This document shows positions 37,261-45,215 of a DNA stretch of 64,000 bases, in pieces (positions within the stretch are counted from its first letter, which is position 1; each line of letters starts with the position of its first letter). Source of the stretch: an uncultured Aeromonas sp. (GTDB lineage Bacteria; Pseudomonadota; Gammaproteobacteria; Enterobacterales; Aeromonadaceae); NCBI GenBank assembly GCA_945957575.1, contig CAMFLW010000004.1, forward strand, positions 1 through 64,000, given 5' to 3'. The position numbers and the translations under genes are program-made. The notes below the pieces were generated by a model that was not told where the DNA came from, did no database searches, and saw only the letters and a list, made by a program, of their open reading frames with translations.

Positions 37261-37278
37261 AAGCAATAAAAGTGCCAA
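37261..37278 (-). promoter_or_regulatory. Sigma-54 promoter before fliE
   Basis: The minus strand reads TTGGCACTTTTATTGCTT, matching TGGCAC-N5-TTGC with GG-N10-GC spacing. It lies about 40 nt upstream of the fliE ATG, in the position expected for class II flagellar promoters controlled by a sigma-54 activator (FlrA/FleQ type). No activator gene lies in this window. Confidence 0.85.
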
Positions 37279-37553
37279 TTAGGTAAAAACGGCTTCAAGC
37301 CGCAGAAATGGAGGGGAAAATAGGTGATGAGAGGAAGCGGCGCTGCACGCGCGACACGGTCCCTTAACCGGCCACACTGTAAACCCTGATGTTTGCCGAG
37401 CCACCTGAACAGTAGTTCGTTGTGAAGATTGACCACTCGACGCACTACCAGTCAGAGCAGGATGATGCGTACAGAGCCGTCTATCCGGCTCTGTACGCTT
37501 GCGGGCTGATGTGTTCCGGGTGCCCCAGTCAAAGCTGACATTGGGCACCGCCG
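37279..37553. other. Intergenic stretch with strong palindromes
   Basis: I recognise no gene here. There is a perfect 13-bp inverted repeat (GCGTACAGAGCCG / CGGCTCTGTACGC, 37467-37479 and 37486-37498) with a 6-nt loop. A second stem-loop lies at 37519-37549 (GGTGCCC / GGGCACC with inner GTCA / TGAC), just beyond the pump stop codon. Open frames across it (for example minus-strand 37279-37548) have biased composition and no family likeness. It may be a remnant of a mobile element or a transcription end region. Confidence 0.5.
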
Positions 37554-40500
37554 TTATGGTGCAGGGGTATTCCCCCTGGCGGCCAGCGCCTCGTCCACCT
37601 GCTGATCCCGCTGCCCGGTCATGCCGGCGTGGCGGGCAATCAGATGGTAGGTGGCGGGCACCACCAGCAGGGTAACCAGGGTCGCCAGGGACAGACCGAA
37701 GAAGACCACGGTACCCACCGCCATCCGGCTCTCGTAGCCCGCCCCCATGGAGAGCATCAGCGGCACCGCACCGATAATGGCGGTGAGCGAGGTCATCAGG
37801 ATCGGGCGCAGACGGCGCACCGAGCCTGCGATGATCGCCTCCTCGAACCCTTCCCCGCGCTGGCGCAGCTGGTTGATGAACTCGACGATCAGGATGCCGT
37901 TCTTGGTCACCATGCCGATCAGCATGATCATGCCGATCTGGCTGTAGATGCTCATCTCCTGCCCTGTCAGCCAGAGGCCAAGCAGGCCGCCGAAGATGCC
38001 GAGCGGCACCGTCATCATCACCACGGTCGGGGTGAGGGTGCTCTCGAACTGGGCCACCAGCACCAGATAGACCACCAGCAGGGCGAGGCCAAAGACCATC
38101 GCCATCTCCCCCTGATTGTCGCGGTAATCCTTGGAGTCACCGGCGTAATCGACCGTCATGCCGCTCGGCAGATGCTCGTTGGCCCAGCCGTCGAGGAAGT
38201 CGAGCGCCTCGCCCAGAGTGTGATCCGGTGCCACGTCGGCGGTCAGGGTCACCGCCTTCTGGCGCTGGTAGTGGTTGAGGCGGTTGGCGGTCGCCACCTG
38301 CTTGACCGTCGCCAGCGTCGAGAGGCTCACCATCTCGCCATTGGCCGCCTTCAGGTAGATGCGACCGAGATCGGAGATGCCGTTGAACTCCTTCTGGTTG
38401 GCGCGCAGGTAGACGTCATACTCCTCGCCCCTGTCCACATAGGTGGTCTTGCTCACCCCACCCAGCATCGCCTGCAGGGTGCTGGCAACGGTGGAAACCG
38501 GAATGCCGAGCTGGCTGGCGCTGTCGCGCGAGACGGTCACCTGCAGCTCCGGGGTCTTCTCGGCGTAGTCGAGATCCGGGCTTATCATCAGGCCGCTGGC
38601 CTGCGCCGCTTTTTGCAGTTCCAGCCCTTGCTGGTAGAGCTCGGCATAGTCGTTGCCTTGCAACACGAACTGCACCGCAGCGGTGGAGCCACCCCGGAAG
38701 CCCGGCTGGAAGGTGCGGATCATCACGTCGGGGATACCGGCGAGCTTGGCACCCAGCGAGCGGGAGAACTGGGTGGCGGTGATATCGCGCTCGGCCCAGT
38801 CGGTGAGCTGGATGATCACCATGCCGGTCTGATCACCACCGCGGCCAAAGGCGGGGGTGCTGAAGCTCATCGCCTTGACCACCCCCTTGCCCAGCATCGG
38901 CATGATGGCCGACTCCACCTGCTGCATGTTGCGCTTCATCCGCTCGATGCTGGTCCCCTCCGCCCCCTTGACGAAGACGAAGACCACGCCGCGATCCTCG
39001 GTCGGGGTGAGGCTGCTCGGCAGCTGGGTAAAGAGGGCGCCGATACCGGCCAGACAAAGCAGCAGCGCCAGCGGCGTCCAGCGCGAGCGGCGCAGCAGCC
39101 CCTGCAACAGACGGCGATAGTGCCCCTCCACCCAGCCAAGCCCGCGATCGAGAGCCGCCGTCAGCCGGTTCGGCTTGTCGAGCGGGCGCATCAGCCAGGA
39201 GCCCATGGCCGGCGTGAGGGTCAGCGCCACCAGCGAGGAGCAGAGCACTGCGAGCGAAAGCAGAATGGCAAACTCGGTAAAGAGTCGGCCCACCATGCCA
39301 TCCATAAAAGCGATGGGGATAAAGACCATCACCAGCACCGCGGTGGTGGCGATGACCGCAAAGCCTACCTCGCGGGTGCCGTGCCAGGCCGCCAGCAGGG
39401 GCGGTTCACCCCGTTGCAGATGGTGGTGAATGTTCTCCACCACCACGATGGCGTCATCCACCACCAGACCGATGGCGAGAATAAGGGCCAGCAGGGTGAT
39501 GAGGTTGATGGAAAAACCGAGATACCAGGCGCCGATAAAGGCGGAAATCAGCGACACGGGCACCGTGATGGCCGGAATAAGAGTGGTACGCCCCTGGCCG
39601 AGGAACAGATAGAGCACAGCTACGACCAGCACGGCGCAGATGGCCAGGGTTTCATATACCTCGTCGATGGCCTGCTTGATAAAGATGGTGGAGTCGTAAT
39701 CGACCTCCAGCTTGGCCCCCTCGGGCAGGAAGCGCTGCATCTCCACCAGCTTCTTCTCCACCCCCTGTGCCACCGCCAGCGGGTTGGCGGTGGACTGGGC
39801 GACGATGCCGATACCCAGACTCTCGCGGCCATTGCGCTGGTAGGCGCTGTCTTCGTTCTTGGCCCCCACCTCCACATCGGCGATGTCGGAGAGATAGACG
39901 CTCTGGCCGTTGGCGGCGGTGCGCACCTGCAACTGCTGGAAATCTTCAGCGGTGTGGTAGAGCCGGGCAATCTGCACCGACATGGTCATGGAGTTGTTGC
40001 GGATCTCGCCGCCCGGCAGCTCGATGTTCTCGCGCTTGAGGGCATCCTGCACATCCGCCACCGTCACGCCGCGCGCCGCCATATCGGCCGGGCGCAGCCG
40101 CACATACATCACCTGGGTGAGATCGCCGGAGAGCTCCACTTCGCTCACCCCGTCCACCAGACTCAGGGGGTCGACCAGCACCCGGTTGGCGTAATCGGTC
40201 ATGGCGGTGCGATCCATCTGGCTGCTGCTGAAGTTGAGCCAGACCGCCACATCGCCGCTGCCACTATCCTTGGTCACCAGCGGATCGTCGGCATCCTCCG
40301 GCAGTTTGCGCTTGGCGCGGGTCAGGGCATCGCGCACATCGGAGACCCCCTCCACCATGTTCCAGCCGAGCTTGAACTCCACCGTGATCATCGAGCGCCC
40401 CTTGCGGGTCACCGAGTTGATGTTCTTGATGCCGCTGATGCCGGAGAGCTGATCCTCGATGGGTTTGGTGACCTGAGTCTCCATCACCGCCGGGGCGGCC

Positions 40501-40658
40501 CCCTCATAGCTGGTGGTGATAGTGACCGACGGAGTCTGCACATCGGGCATCTCCCGCACCGTCAACTTGCTGAAGGCGACCAGACCGAACACGGTGAGCA
40601 GGGCGCTGAGCACCACCGCCACCAGCGGGCGGCGTACTGAGATATCGGAGAGCCACAT
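37554..40658 (-). CDS. RND multidrug efflux transporter (HAE1 family)
   Basis: This 1034-residue inner-membrane pump belongs to the AcrB/MdtB/VexB type, which exports drugs or toxic compounds using proton flow. It starts MWLSDISVRRPLVAVVLSAL and has the usual architecture: twelve membrane helices in two groups, two large periplasmic loops, and the helix-4 acidic pair (LALILAIGLVVDDAIVVVEN, about residues 393-412). The start overlaps the adaptor stop by one base (TGATG). No outer-membrane channel or regulator gene is adjacent, so it probably uses a TolC encoded elsewhere. Substrate cannot be told from sequence. Confidence 0.93.
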   Translation of the reverse strand: MWLSDISVRRPLVAVVLSALLTVFGLVAFSKLTVREMPDVQTPSVTITTSYEGAAPAVMETQVTKPIEDQLSGISGIKNINSVTRKGRSMITVEFKLGWNMVEGVSDVRDALTRAKRKLPEDADDPLVTKDSGSGDVAVWLNFSSSQMDRTAMTDYANRVLVDPLSLVDGVSEVELSGDLTQVMYVRLRPADMAARGVTVADVQDALKRENIELPGGEIRNNSMTMSVQIARLYHTAEDFQQLQVRTAANGQSVYLSDIADVEVGAKNEDSAYQRNGRESLGIGIVAQSTANPLAVAQGVEKKLVEMQRFLPEGAKLEVDYDSTIFIKQAIDEVYETLAICAVLVVAVLYLFLGQGRTTLIPAITVPVSLISAFIGAWYLGFSINLITLLALILAIGLVVDDAIVVVENIHHHLQRGEPPLLAAWHGTREVGFAVIATTAVLVMVFIPIAFMDGMVGRLFTEFAILLSLAVLCSSLVALTLTPAMGSWLMRPLDKPNRLTAALDRGLGWVEGHYRRLLQGLLRRSRWTPLALLLCLAGIGALFTQLPSSLTPTEDRGVVFVFVKGAEGTSIERMKRNMQQVESAIMPMLGKGVVKAMSFSTPAFGRGGDQTGMVIIQLTDWAERDITATQFSRSLGAKLAGIPDVMIRTFQPGFRGGSTAAVQFVLQGNDYAELYQQGLELQKAAQASGLMISPDLDYAEKTPELQVTVSRDSASQLGIPVSTVASTLQAMLGGVSKTTYVDRGEEYDVYLRANQKEFNGISDLGRIYLKAANGEMVSLSTLATVKQVATANRLNHYQRQKAVTLTADVAPDHTLGEALDFLDGWANEHLPSGMTVDYAGDSKDYRDNQGEMAMVFGLALLVVYLVLVAQFESTLTPTVVMMTVPLGIFGGLLGLWLTGQEMSIYSQIGMIMLIGMVTKNGILIVEFINQLRQRGEGFEEAIIAGSVRRLRPILMTSLTAIIGAVPLMLSMGAGYESRMAVGTVVFFGLSLATLVTLLVVPATYHLIARHAGMTGQRDQQVDEALAARGNTPAP

Positions 40659-41707
40659 CAGCCGTTTACCTCCGCCAGATCGTGAACCTTGGCGCCATCA
40701 CGCAGATTGACCAACCCCTCAACCACGATGCGATCGCCGACTTTGAGCCCTTCGGTGACCCAGACCGTCTCCCCTTCGGTCTCGCCGAGCACCACCGGCA
40801 CCCGCTTGACCCGGCCATCGGCCTCGAGGCGATAGACGAAGCGCTGTTCGCCGGCGTACTCCACCGACTGGGCTGGAATAAGGGTGAGCTGGCGGGAGGG
40901 GAGCGAGAGCTCGACGTTGAGCAGCATGCCCGGGCGCAGCTGGCCATTGTGATTGGGCAGCTCGACCCGCGCCTTGATGTTCTGGGTCTCGTTGGAGATG
41001 CGGCTGTCGAGGGTGGTGAGGGTGCCGTTGAAGTGCTGATCCGGCCAGGCAGCGCTGGTCGCCGTTACCGCCATGCCGGGGCGCAGCAGGGCGAGGTAGC
41101 GCTCCGGCACTGCCAGATCGAGGCGCAGGGTGTCGATATCGTCGAGGTGCAGCAGAGTATCGCCGCTATTGACCAGCGCCCCTTCACTCAGATCAATCAG
41201 GCTGACGGTACCGGCAAACGGCGCCTGCAAGTTACGCAGGGAGAGCTCGTAGCGGGCAGCATCGACCCGCGCCTGCACCTGATCGACGGTGGCCTCCTGC
41301 CCCTCCAGCACCGACTGGGTGACGGCGCCACGGGCGACCAGCTTGCGCATCTCGTTAAGCTTGCGGTGCTCGTCGCGCAGGCTGGCGCTCTGCTCGGCCA
41401 GCTCGGCGCGCTGCTTGCCGTTGTCGAGGGCGATCAGGGTCTCCCCTTTGGCGACGCCCTGCCCGGACTTCACGGCGATGGTGACGATGCGGCCGGTCAC
41501 CTCGGGGCTGATAACGACGGAGCGGTTGGCCTCCAGCTTGCCCACCAGTTTGAGGGTCGGCTCGGCCAGACTCTGCTTGACGGTCTGGGTACGAATATTG
41601 ATCTCGCGGGTCGGGGCCTTGGCTGCCGGTTGAAAGTGACCAACCATCCACCAGATGGCAGCCACCAGAGAGAGCAGGCCGAGGCCCAGCCAGATACGCA
41701 TTTTCAT
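40658..41707 (-). CDS. RND efflux periplasmic adaptor (membrane fusion protein)
   Basis: The protein connects the RND pump to an outer-membrane channel. I choose the ATG at 41707 (349 residues, MKMRIWLGLGLLSLVAAIWW), giving a membrane anchor directly at the N-terminus. Longer starts at 41719 and 41755 are possible, and none has a good ribosome binding site. The lipoyl/hairpin region (VVISPEVTGRIVTIAVKSGQ ... APFAGTVSLIDLSEGALVNS) and beta-barrel domain are present. The gene precedes the pump gene and is divergent from the patatin-like gene. Confidence 0.9.
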   Translation of the reverse strand: MKMRIWLGLGLLSLVAAIWWMVGHFQPAAKAPTREINIRTQTVKQSLAEPTLKLVGKLEANRSVVISPEVTGRIVTIAVKSGQGVAKGETLIALDNGKQRAELAEQSASLRDEHRKLNEMRKLVARGAVTQSVLEGQEATVDQVQARVDAARYELSLRNLQAPFAGTVSLIDLSEGALVNSGDTLLHLDDIDTLRLDLAVPERYLALLRPGMAVTATSAAWPDQHFNGTLTTLDSRISNETQNIKARVELPNHNGQLRPGMLLNVELSLPSRQLTLIPAQSVEYAGEQRFVYRLEADGRVKRVPVVLGETEGETVWVTEGLKVGDRIVVEGLVNLRDGAKVHDLAEVNG

Positions 41708-41955
41708 CGAGCAATCCATGAAGAGTTGAGAGAGGGAAATCTGATTGGGGGCCATTTTAGCCCCAGACTATGCCGTGACTATGTATAAATGTGACAAAAC
41801 GTAACAGGCGTAGCGCGAGATCACCGAGTTTTAGGTAGGGCAGCTTGTTTCACACCACGTCACATACAGCAACAACCATTTTCTGCACCACCTACGGTGA
41901 CGAGGCCAAGCGTACAGAGTAAGCTGGGCTCTCCACCTTTTTCAGGAGTCACTTC

Positions 41956-42825
41956 GTGCCACGAAAACCCCGCGTAGGGCTCGCTCTGGGGAGCGGTGCC
42001 GCCAGAGGATGGGCCCATATTGGCGTCATCCGCGCTCTTGAACGGCTCGGCATCAAGCCCGATCTCATCGCCGGTTGCTCTATCGGCAGCTTTGTCGGCG
42101 CAGCCTACGCCTCTGGCGAGCTGGATCGGCTGGAGAGATGGGTGCGCGGCTTTACCCGCCTGCAGGTAGTGAGCCTGCTCGACCCTACCCTCTCCGGCGG
42201 CCTGTTTCGCGGCGAGAAGGTCTTTGGCATCGCAGCCAGCCATCTTGGCACACCGGAGATGGAGAGCCTGCCTATCCCCTTCGCCTGTGTCGCCACCGAG
42301 CTCGATACCGGCCGCGAGATCTGGTTGCAACAGGGGTCACTGCGCCAGTCGGTGCGAGCCTCCTGCGGCATGCCGGGGATCCTCACCCCGACCCGGGTCA
42401 ACGACCGCTGGCTGGTGGATGGTGCCGTGGTCAATCCGGTGCCCATCTCGCTGGCGCGCGCCATGGGGGCCGAGGTGGTGATCGCGGTCAACCTCAACAC
42501 CGATATGCACCAACCCTGGACCGACGAGCCGGATCAACCCGGCAGTGGCGGCCTGCTCAGCCAGTGGCTCAATCGCGGTGAATCCGCGCCAGCCACCCCA
42601 GGTCTGTGGAGCGTGATGAGTGGCTCCATCAACATCATGCAGGAGCGCATCACCCGCGCTCGGATGGCCGGTGACCCGCCGGAAATCCAGCTCTGTCCGC
42701 GCCTTGGCAGCTTCTCCATCATGGATTTTCATCGCGCCAACGATGCCATCAATGAAGGGGAGGCCTGTGTTGAACGCAACCTCGATCAGCTCAAGGATGA
42801 ACTGGGCCGCCTCGGGGTGATCTAA
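41956..42825 (+). CDS. Patatin-like phospholipase, RssA family
   Basis: This 289-residue cytoplasmic protein has the patatin oxyanion loop (GSGAARGWAHIG, about residues 13-24), the nucleophile elbow GCSIGS (Ser at about 43) and the catalytic aspartate in VDGAVVNPVP (about 156-165), forming a Ser-Asp dyad. It resembles E. coli RssA/YchK-type proteins; the physiological substrate is not known. The start is a GTG with AGGAG 7 nt upstream. It stands alone and is followed by a hairpin with a T run. Confidence 0.9.
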   Translation: MPRKPRVGLALGSGAARGWAHIGVIRALERLGIKPDLIAGCSIGSFVGAAYASGELDRLERWVRGFTRLQVVSLLDPTLSGGLFRGEKVFGIAASHLGTPEMESLPIPFACVATELDTGREIWLQQGSLRQSVRASCGMPGILTPTRVNDRWLVDGAVVNPVPISLARAMGAEVVIAVNLNTDMHQPWTDEPDQPGSGGLLSQWLNRGESAPATPGLWSVMSGSINIMQERITRARMAGDPPEIQLCPRLGSFSIMDFHRANDAINEGEACVERNLDQLKDELGRLGVI

Positions 42826-42869
42826 CCCACAGCAACCATCGCCAAAACAAAAAAGAGTGCCTTGCGGCT

Positions 42870-42906
42870 AATGCCAGCCAGTTAAGCCTGACTGGCATTG
42901 TTTTTA
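42870..42906 (+). terminator. Terminator after the patatin-like gene
   Basis: AATGCCAG (42870-42877) and CTGGCATT (42892-42899) form an 8-bp stem followed by GTTTTTATT. The loop contains the stop codon of the minus-strand short open frame described next, so the hairpin may serve both. Confidence 0.65.
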
Positions 42907-43064
42907 TTGGCTTTTTGCACCGCATATTTTTGTGGTCCTGCCTTCACACTGCGGGGGTAACGCCGCGCCCTTCGCTCCGGCAAGACAAACTGCCCCGCCT
43001 GCTTATCCAGCTCCACCACCCGCTTCGGGATACTCGATTTCCACACATCAGAAGGATCGGTCAA
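42882..43064 (-). pseudogene. Possible IS4-family transposase C-terminal remnant
   Basis: A 60-codon open frame on the minus strand encodes a strongly basic sequence, PERRARRYPRSVKAGPQKYA, followed by a Lys/Asn-rich end and NNASQA. As I remember the family, many IS4-type transposases end with a Tyr-Pro-Arg-(Ala/Ser)-Val-Lys segment and a Lys/Asn-rich tail, which suggests a fragment of such a protein. No other transposase part or terminal repeats are recognised nearby. It could also be a small unrelated gene. Confidence 0.4.
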
Positions 43065-43150
43065 TGGATCCCATATTTCTCTCCATACAAATCACCTCTT
43101 GACGAGCAAACCTCCAAAGTAAGTCATAAAACCATCATAAAAGTGTCACC

Positions 43151-43168
43151 TTGTCATATTTCTGTCAT
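43151..43168 (+). promoter_or_regulatory. Putative Pho box upstream of nptA
   Basis: TTGTCAT (43151-43157) and CTGTCAT (43162-43168) are direct 7-mers starting 11 bp apart with an AT-rich spacer, the pattern of a PhoB binding site (CTGTCAT-N4-CTGTCAT). A further TGTCAC lies just upstream at 43144. An AT-rich -10-like sequence follows about 10 bp downstream. It predicts induction of the phosphate transporter by low phosphate. Confidence 0.7.
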
Positions 43169-43233
43169 TTACCACTGATTAAATGCGCGGGTCATCAACA
43201 ACCCAAGACGGAATGACCGTCTCAAGAGGCTTT

Positions 43234-44382
43234 ATGCAACAGAGTGACTCCCAACAGCAGCAGTCAGCGACCCGCGCCCTGTTCAACTGGATGAGTGTCA
43301 TCGCCCTGGTTTACCTGATCCTGGTAGCCGTCGGCGCAGTCTCCCACGGTTTCAAAGGTTTCTCCGGCGGCGCCGAGGGCGCAGCCCAGATCTTCGCGTT
43401 TGCCAACAACCCCTTCGTCGCCCTGCTGCTCGGCATCCTGGCGACCGCGCTGGTGCAATCCTCCAGCACTGTCACCTCGGTGATCGTCGGTCTGGTTGCC
43501 GGCGGCCTGCCCATCGGCATGGCCATCCCCATGGTCATGGGCGCCAACCTCGGCACCACCATCACCAACACCATCGTTTCGCTGGGCCATGTCCGCGACC
43601 GCACCGAGTTTCGCCGCGCCTTCGCCGCCGCCACCGTACACGACTTCTTCAACCTGCTGGCCGTGGTCATCTTCCTGCCGCTGGAGCTGATGTTCGGTCT
43701 GCTGCAACATAGCGCCGAATGGCTGGCCAACATGCTGGTGGGCTCTGCCAACATGTCGATGAAGGGCATGGATTTCATGAAGCCGCTGACCGCACCGGCC
43801 CAGCAGCTGATCGACAGCGCCGTCGCCTTCCTGCCGGGCAAGGGTGCCGCCATCGCCACCATCGTCATCGGTATCCTGCTGATCCTGGCCTGCGTCACTT
43901 ATCTGGGCAAAGTGCTGCAGAAGGTGCTGGTTGGCCGCGCCAAAGAGGTGCTGCACAAGGCGCTAGGCCGTGGCCCGCTGAGCGGCATCACCTCCGGTGC
44001 GCTGGTGACCATCATGGTGCAATCCTCCTCCACCACCACCAGCCTGATGATCCCGCTGGCCGGCGGCGGCGTGTTCAGCACTCGCCAGCTCTACCCCTTC
44101 ACTCTGGGCGCCAATATCGGTACCACCATCACCGCCCTGCTGGCTGCCACCGCCATCAGCGGAGCCGGTGCCCAGCTGGCCCTGACCATTGCGCTGGTCC
44201 ACGTGTTGTTCAACGTCTTCGCCGTGGTGTTCATCTATGGCCTGCCGTTCCTGCGTGACCTGCCGGTGCGCGCCGCCGAGGGCTTGGCCCGGGTAGGGAG
44301 CGAGAACAAGCTGCTGGCACTTGGCTATGTGGCGGGTCTCTTCTTCGCCCTGCCAGCTCTGATGATGGTGGCCGCCAAGTAA
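43234..44382 (+). CDS. nptA: Na+/phosphate cotransporter NptA
   Basis: NptA imports phosphate with sodium. I choose the ATG at 43234 (382 residues, MQQSDSQQQQSATRALFNWM) because AAGAGG lies 5 nt before it; an earlier in-frame start at 43183 lacks a site and would overlap the promoter. The protein has many membrane helices and two inverted family repeats with the QSSS motif (VQSSSTVTSVIVGLVAGG and VQSSSTTTSLMIPLAGGG), diagnostic of the PNaS family. A Pho box lies upstream and a strong terminator follows. Confidence 0.93.
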   Translation: MQQSDSQQQQSATRALFNWMSVIALVYLILVAVGAVSHGFKGFSGGAEGAAQIFAFANNPFVALLLGILATALVQSSSTVTSVIVGLVAGGLPIGMAIPMVMGANLGTTITNTIVSLGHVRDRTEFRRAFAAATVHDFFNLLAVVIFLPLELMFGLLQHSAEWLANMLVGSANMSMKGMDFMKPLTAPAQQLIDSAVAFLPGKGAAIATIVIGILLILACVTYLGKVLQKVLVGRAKEVLHKALGRGPLSGITSGALVTIMVQSSSTTTSLMIPLAGGGVFSTRQLYPFTLGANIGTTITALLAATAISGAGAQLALTIALVHVLFNVFAVVFIYGLPFLRDLPVRAAEGLARVGSENKLLALGYVAGLFFALPALMMVAAK

Positions 44383-44394
44383 GCGCTGCCGCCA

Positions 44395-44428
44395 TAAAAA
44401 GGGGCGAGTCACCGACTCGCCCCTTTTT
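44395..44428 (+). terminator. Terminator after nptA
   Basis: GGGGCGAGTC (44401-44410) and GACTCGCCCC (44414-44423) form a 10-bp stem with an ACC loop followed by TTTTT. Confidence 0.92.
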
Positions 44429-44554
44429 GCCTCTGCGCTACCCTGCTTTGCCTGCCCGCTCACATCCTCCCGCCCTGTGGCTCGCCATCAGGGGCGGTGC
44501 ACGATAAGATGGCCCCTCATTGCACTCTTTGTCTTTCTTGGAATAGGAAAACCG

Positions 44555-45025
44555 ATGAAATTCATACTGATCGCGCTGCTGGTTGCCGGTGTCGCCTACT
44601 ACTTCTACTCCAGCAGCAATAACAAGAAGCTGGCCGAAGATAATGTTCGCAAGGGGGCCGAGTTCCTCGCCAGCAACAAGGAGAAACCGCTGGTGACCAC
44701 CACCGCCTCCGGCCTGCAGTACGAAGTGCTGACTCCGGGCTCCGGCACGGTTCACCCCACCGCCACCAGCAAGGTGAAGGTGCACTACGAGGGCAAGCTG
44801 CTGGACGGTACCGTCTTTGACAGCTCGGTCGCCCGTGGCGAGCCCATCGAGTTTGGCCTCAATCAGGTGATCAAGGGGTGGACTGAAGGGGTACAGCTGA
44901 TGGTGGAAGGGGAGAAGACCCGTTTCTACATCCCCGCCAACCTCGCCTACGGCGACCGCGCTGCCGGCAAAATTCCGCCGGGATCCGTGCTGATCTTTGA
45001 TGTTGAGCTGCTGGGTATCAAATAA
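44555..45025 (+). CDS. FKBP-type peptidyl-prolyl isomerase
   Basis: The enzyme speeds cis-trans isomerisation of prolyl bonds. I choose the ATG at 44555 (156 residues) with TAGGAAA upstream; it begins with a membrane anchor or signal (MKFILIALLVAGVAYYFYSS) and is therefore probably exported or membrane bound. A short helical linker is followed by the FKBP domain (VKVHYEGKLLDGTVFDSSV ... GWTEGVQLMVEGEKTRFYIP ... LAYGDRAAGKIPPGSVLIFD). It is FklB-like in the catalytic part but shorter. A near-duplicate of its last 37 bases lies just downstream. Confidence 0.9.
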   Translation: MKFILIALLVAGVAYYFYSSSNNKKLAEDNVRKGAEFLASNKEKPLVTTTASGLQYEVLTPGSGTVHPTATSKVKVHYEGKLLDGTVFDSSVARGEPIEFGLNQVIKGWTEGVQLMVEGEKTRFYIPANLAYGDRAAGKIPPGSVLIFDVELLGIK

Positions 45026-45094
45026 TCCCATGTGGTGAAATCCCACTGAGCTCCCGAGCTGATCTTTGATGTGGGGCTGCCGGGTATCAAGTAA
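44989..45094 (+). repeat. Duplicated FKBP gene end
   Basis: The last 37 bases of the FKBP gene (44989-45025, through the stop codon) recur at 45058-45094 with 4 differences, again ending with a stop codon. The space between them is 32 bases. It looks like the remnant of a tandem copy of the gene or a slippage event. Confidence 0.85.
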
Positions 45095-45106
45095 ACCGCA
45101 ACTCGC

Positions 45107-45133
45107 AGAGGGCCGAGCACCAGTCGGCCCTCT
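45107..45133 (+). terminator. Stem-loop after the FKBP gene
   Basis: AGAGGGCCGA (45107-45116) and TCGGCCCTCT (45124-45133) form a 10-bp stem. No T run follows. A second, classical terminator lies 35 bases further on. Confidence 0.55.
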
Positions 45134-45167
45134 CTGTTCGGGATTACCCCTGGTCATAAGCGACCAT

Positions 45168-45193
45168 AAAAAACCGCCCTCGGGCGGTTTTTG
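45168..45193. terminator. Bidirectional terminator between FKBP gene and rdgC
   Basis: CCGCCC (45174-45179) and GGGCGG (45182-45187), flanked by an A run on the left and a T run on the right, form a terminator usable by both convergent genes. Confidence 0.85.
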
Positions 45194-45215
45194 CAATCAG
45201 TCAGAACCAATTCGC

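Noticed and set aside
37629..40640. 1003-codon open frame on the plus strand opposite the RND pump
   Set aside because: It mirrors the pump gene codon for codon, is rich in His, Gln and Arg as antisense frames of GC-rich genes are, and has no family likeness.
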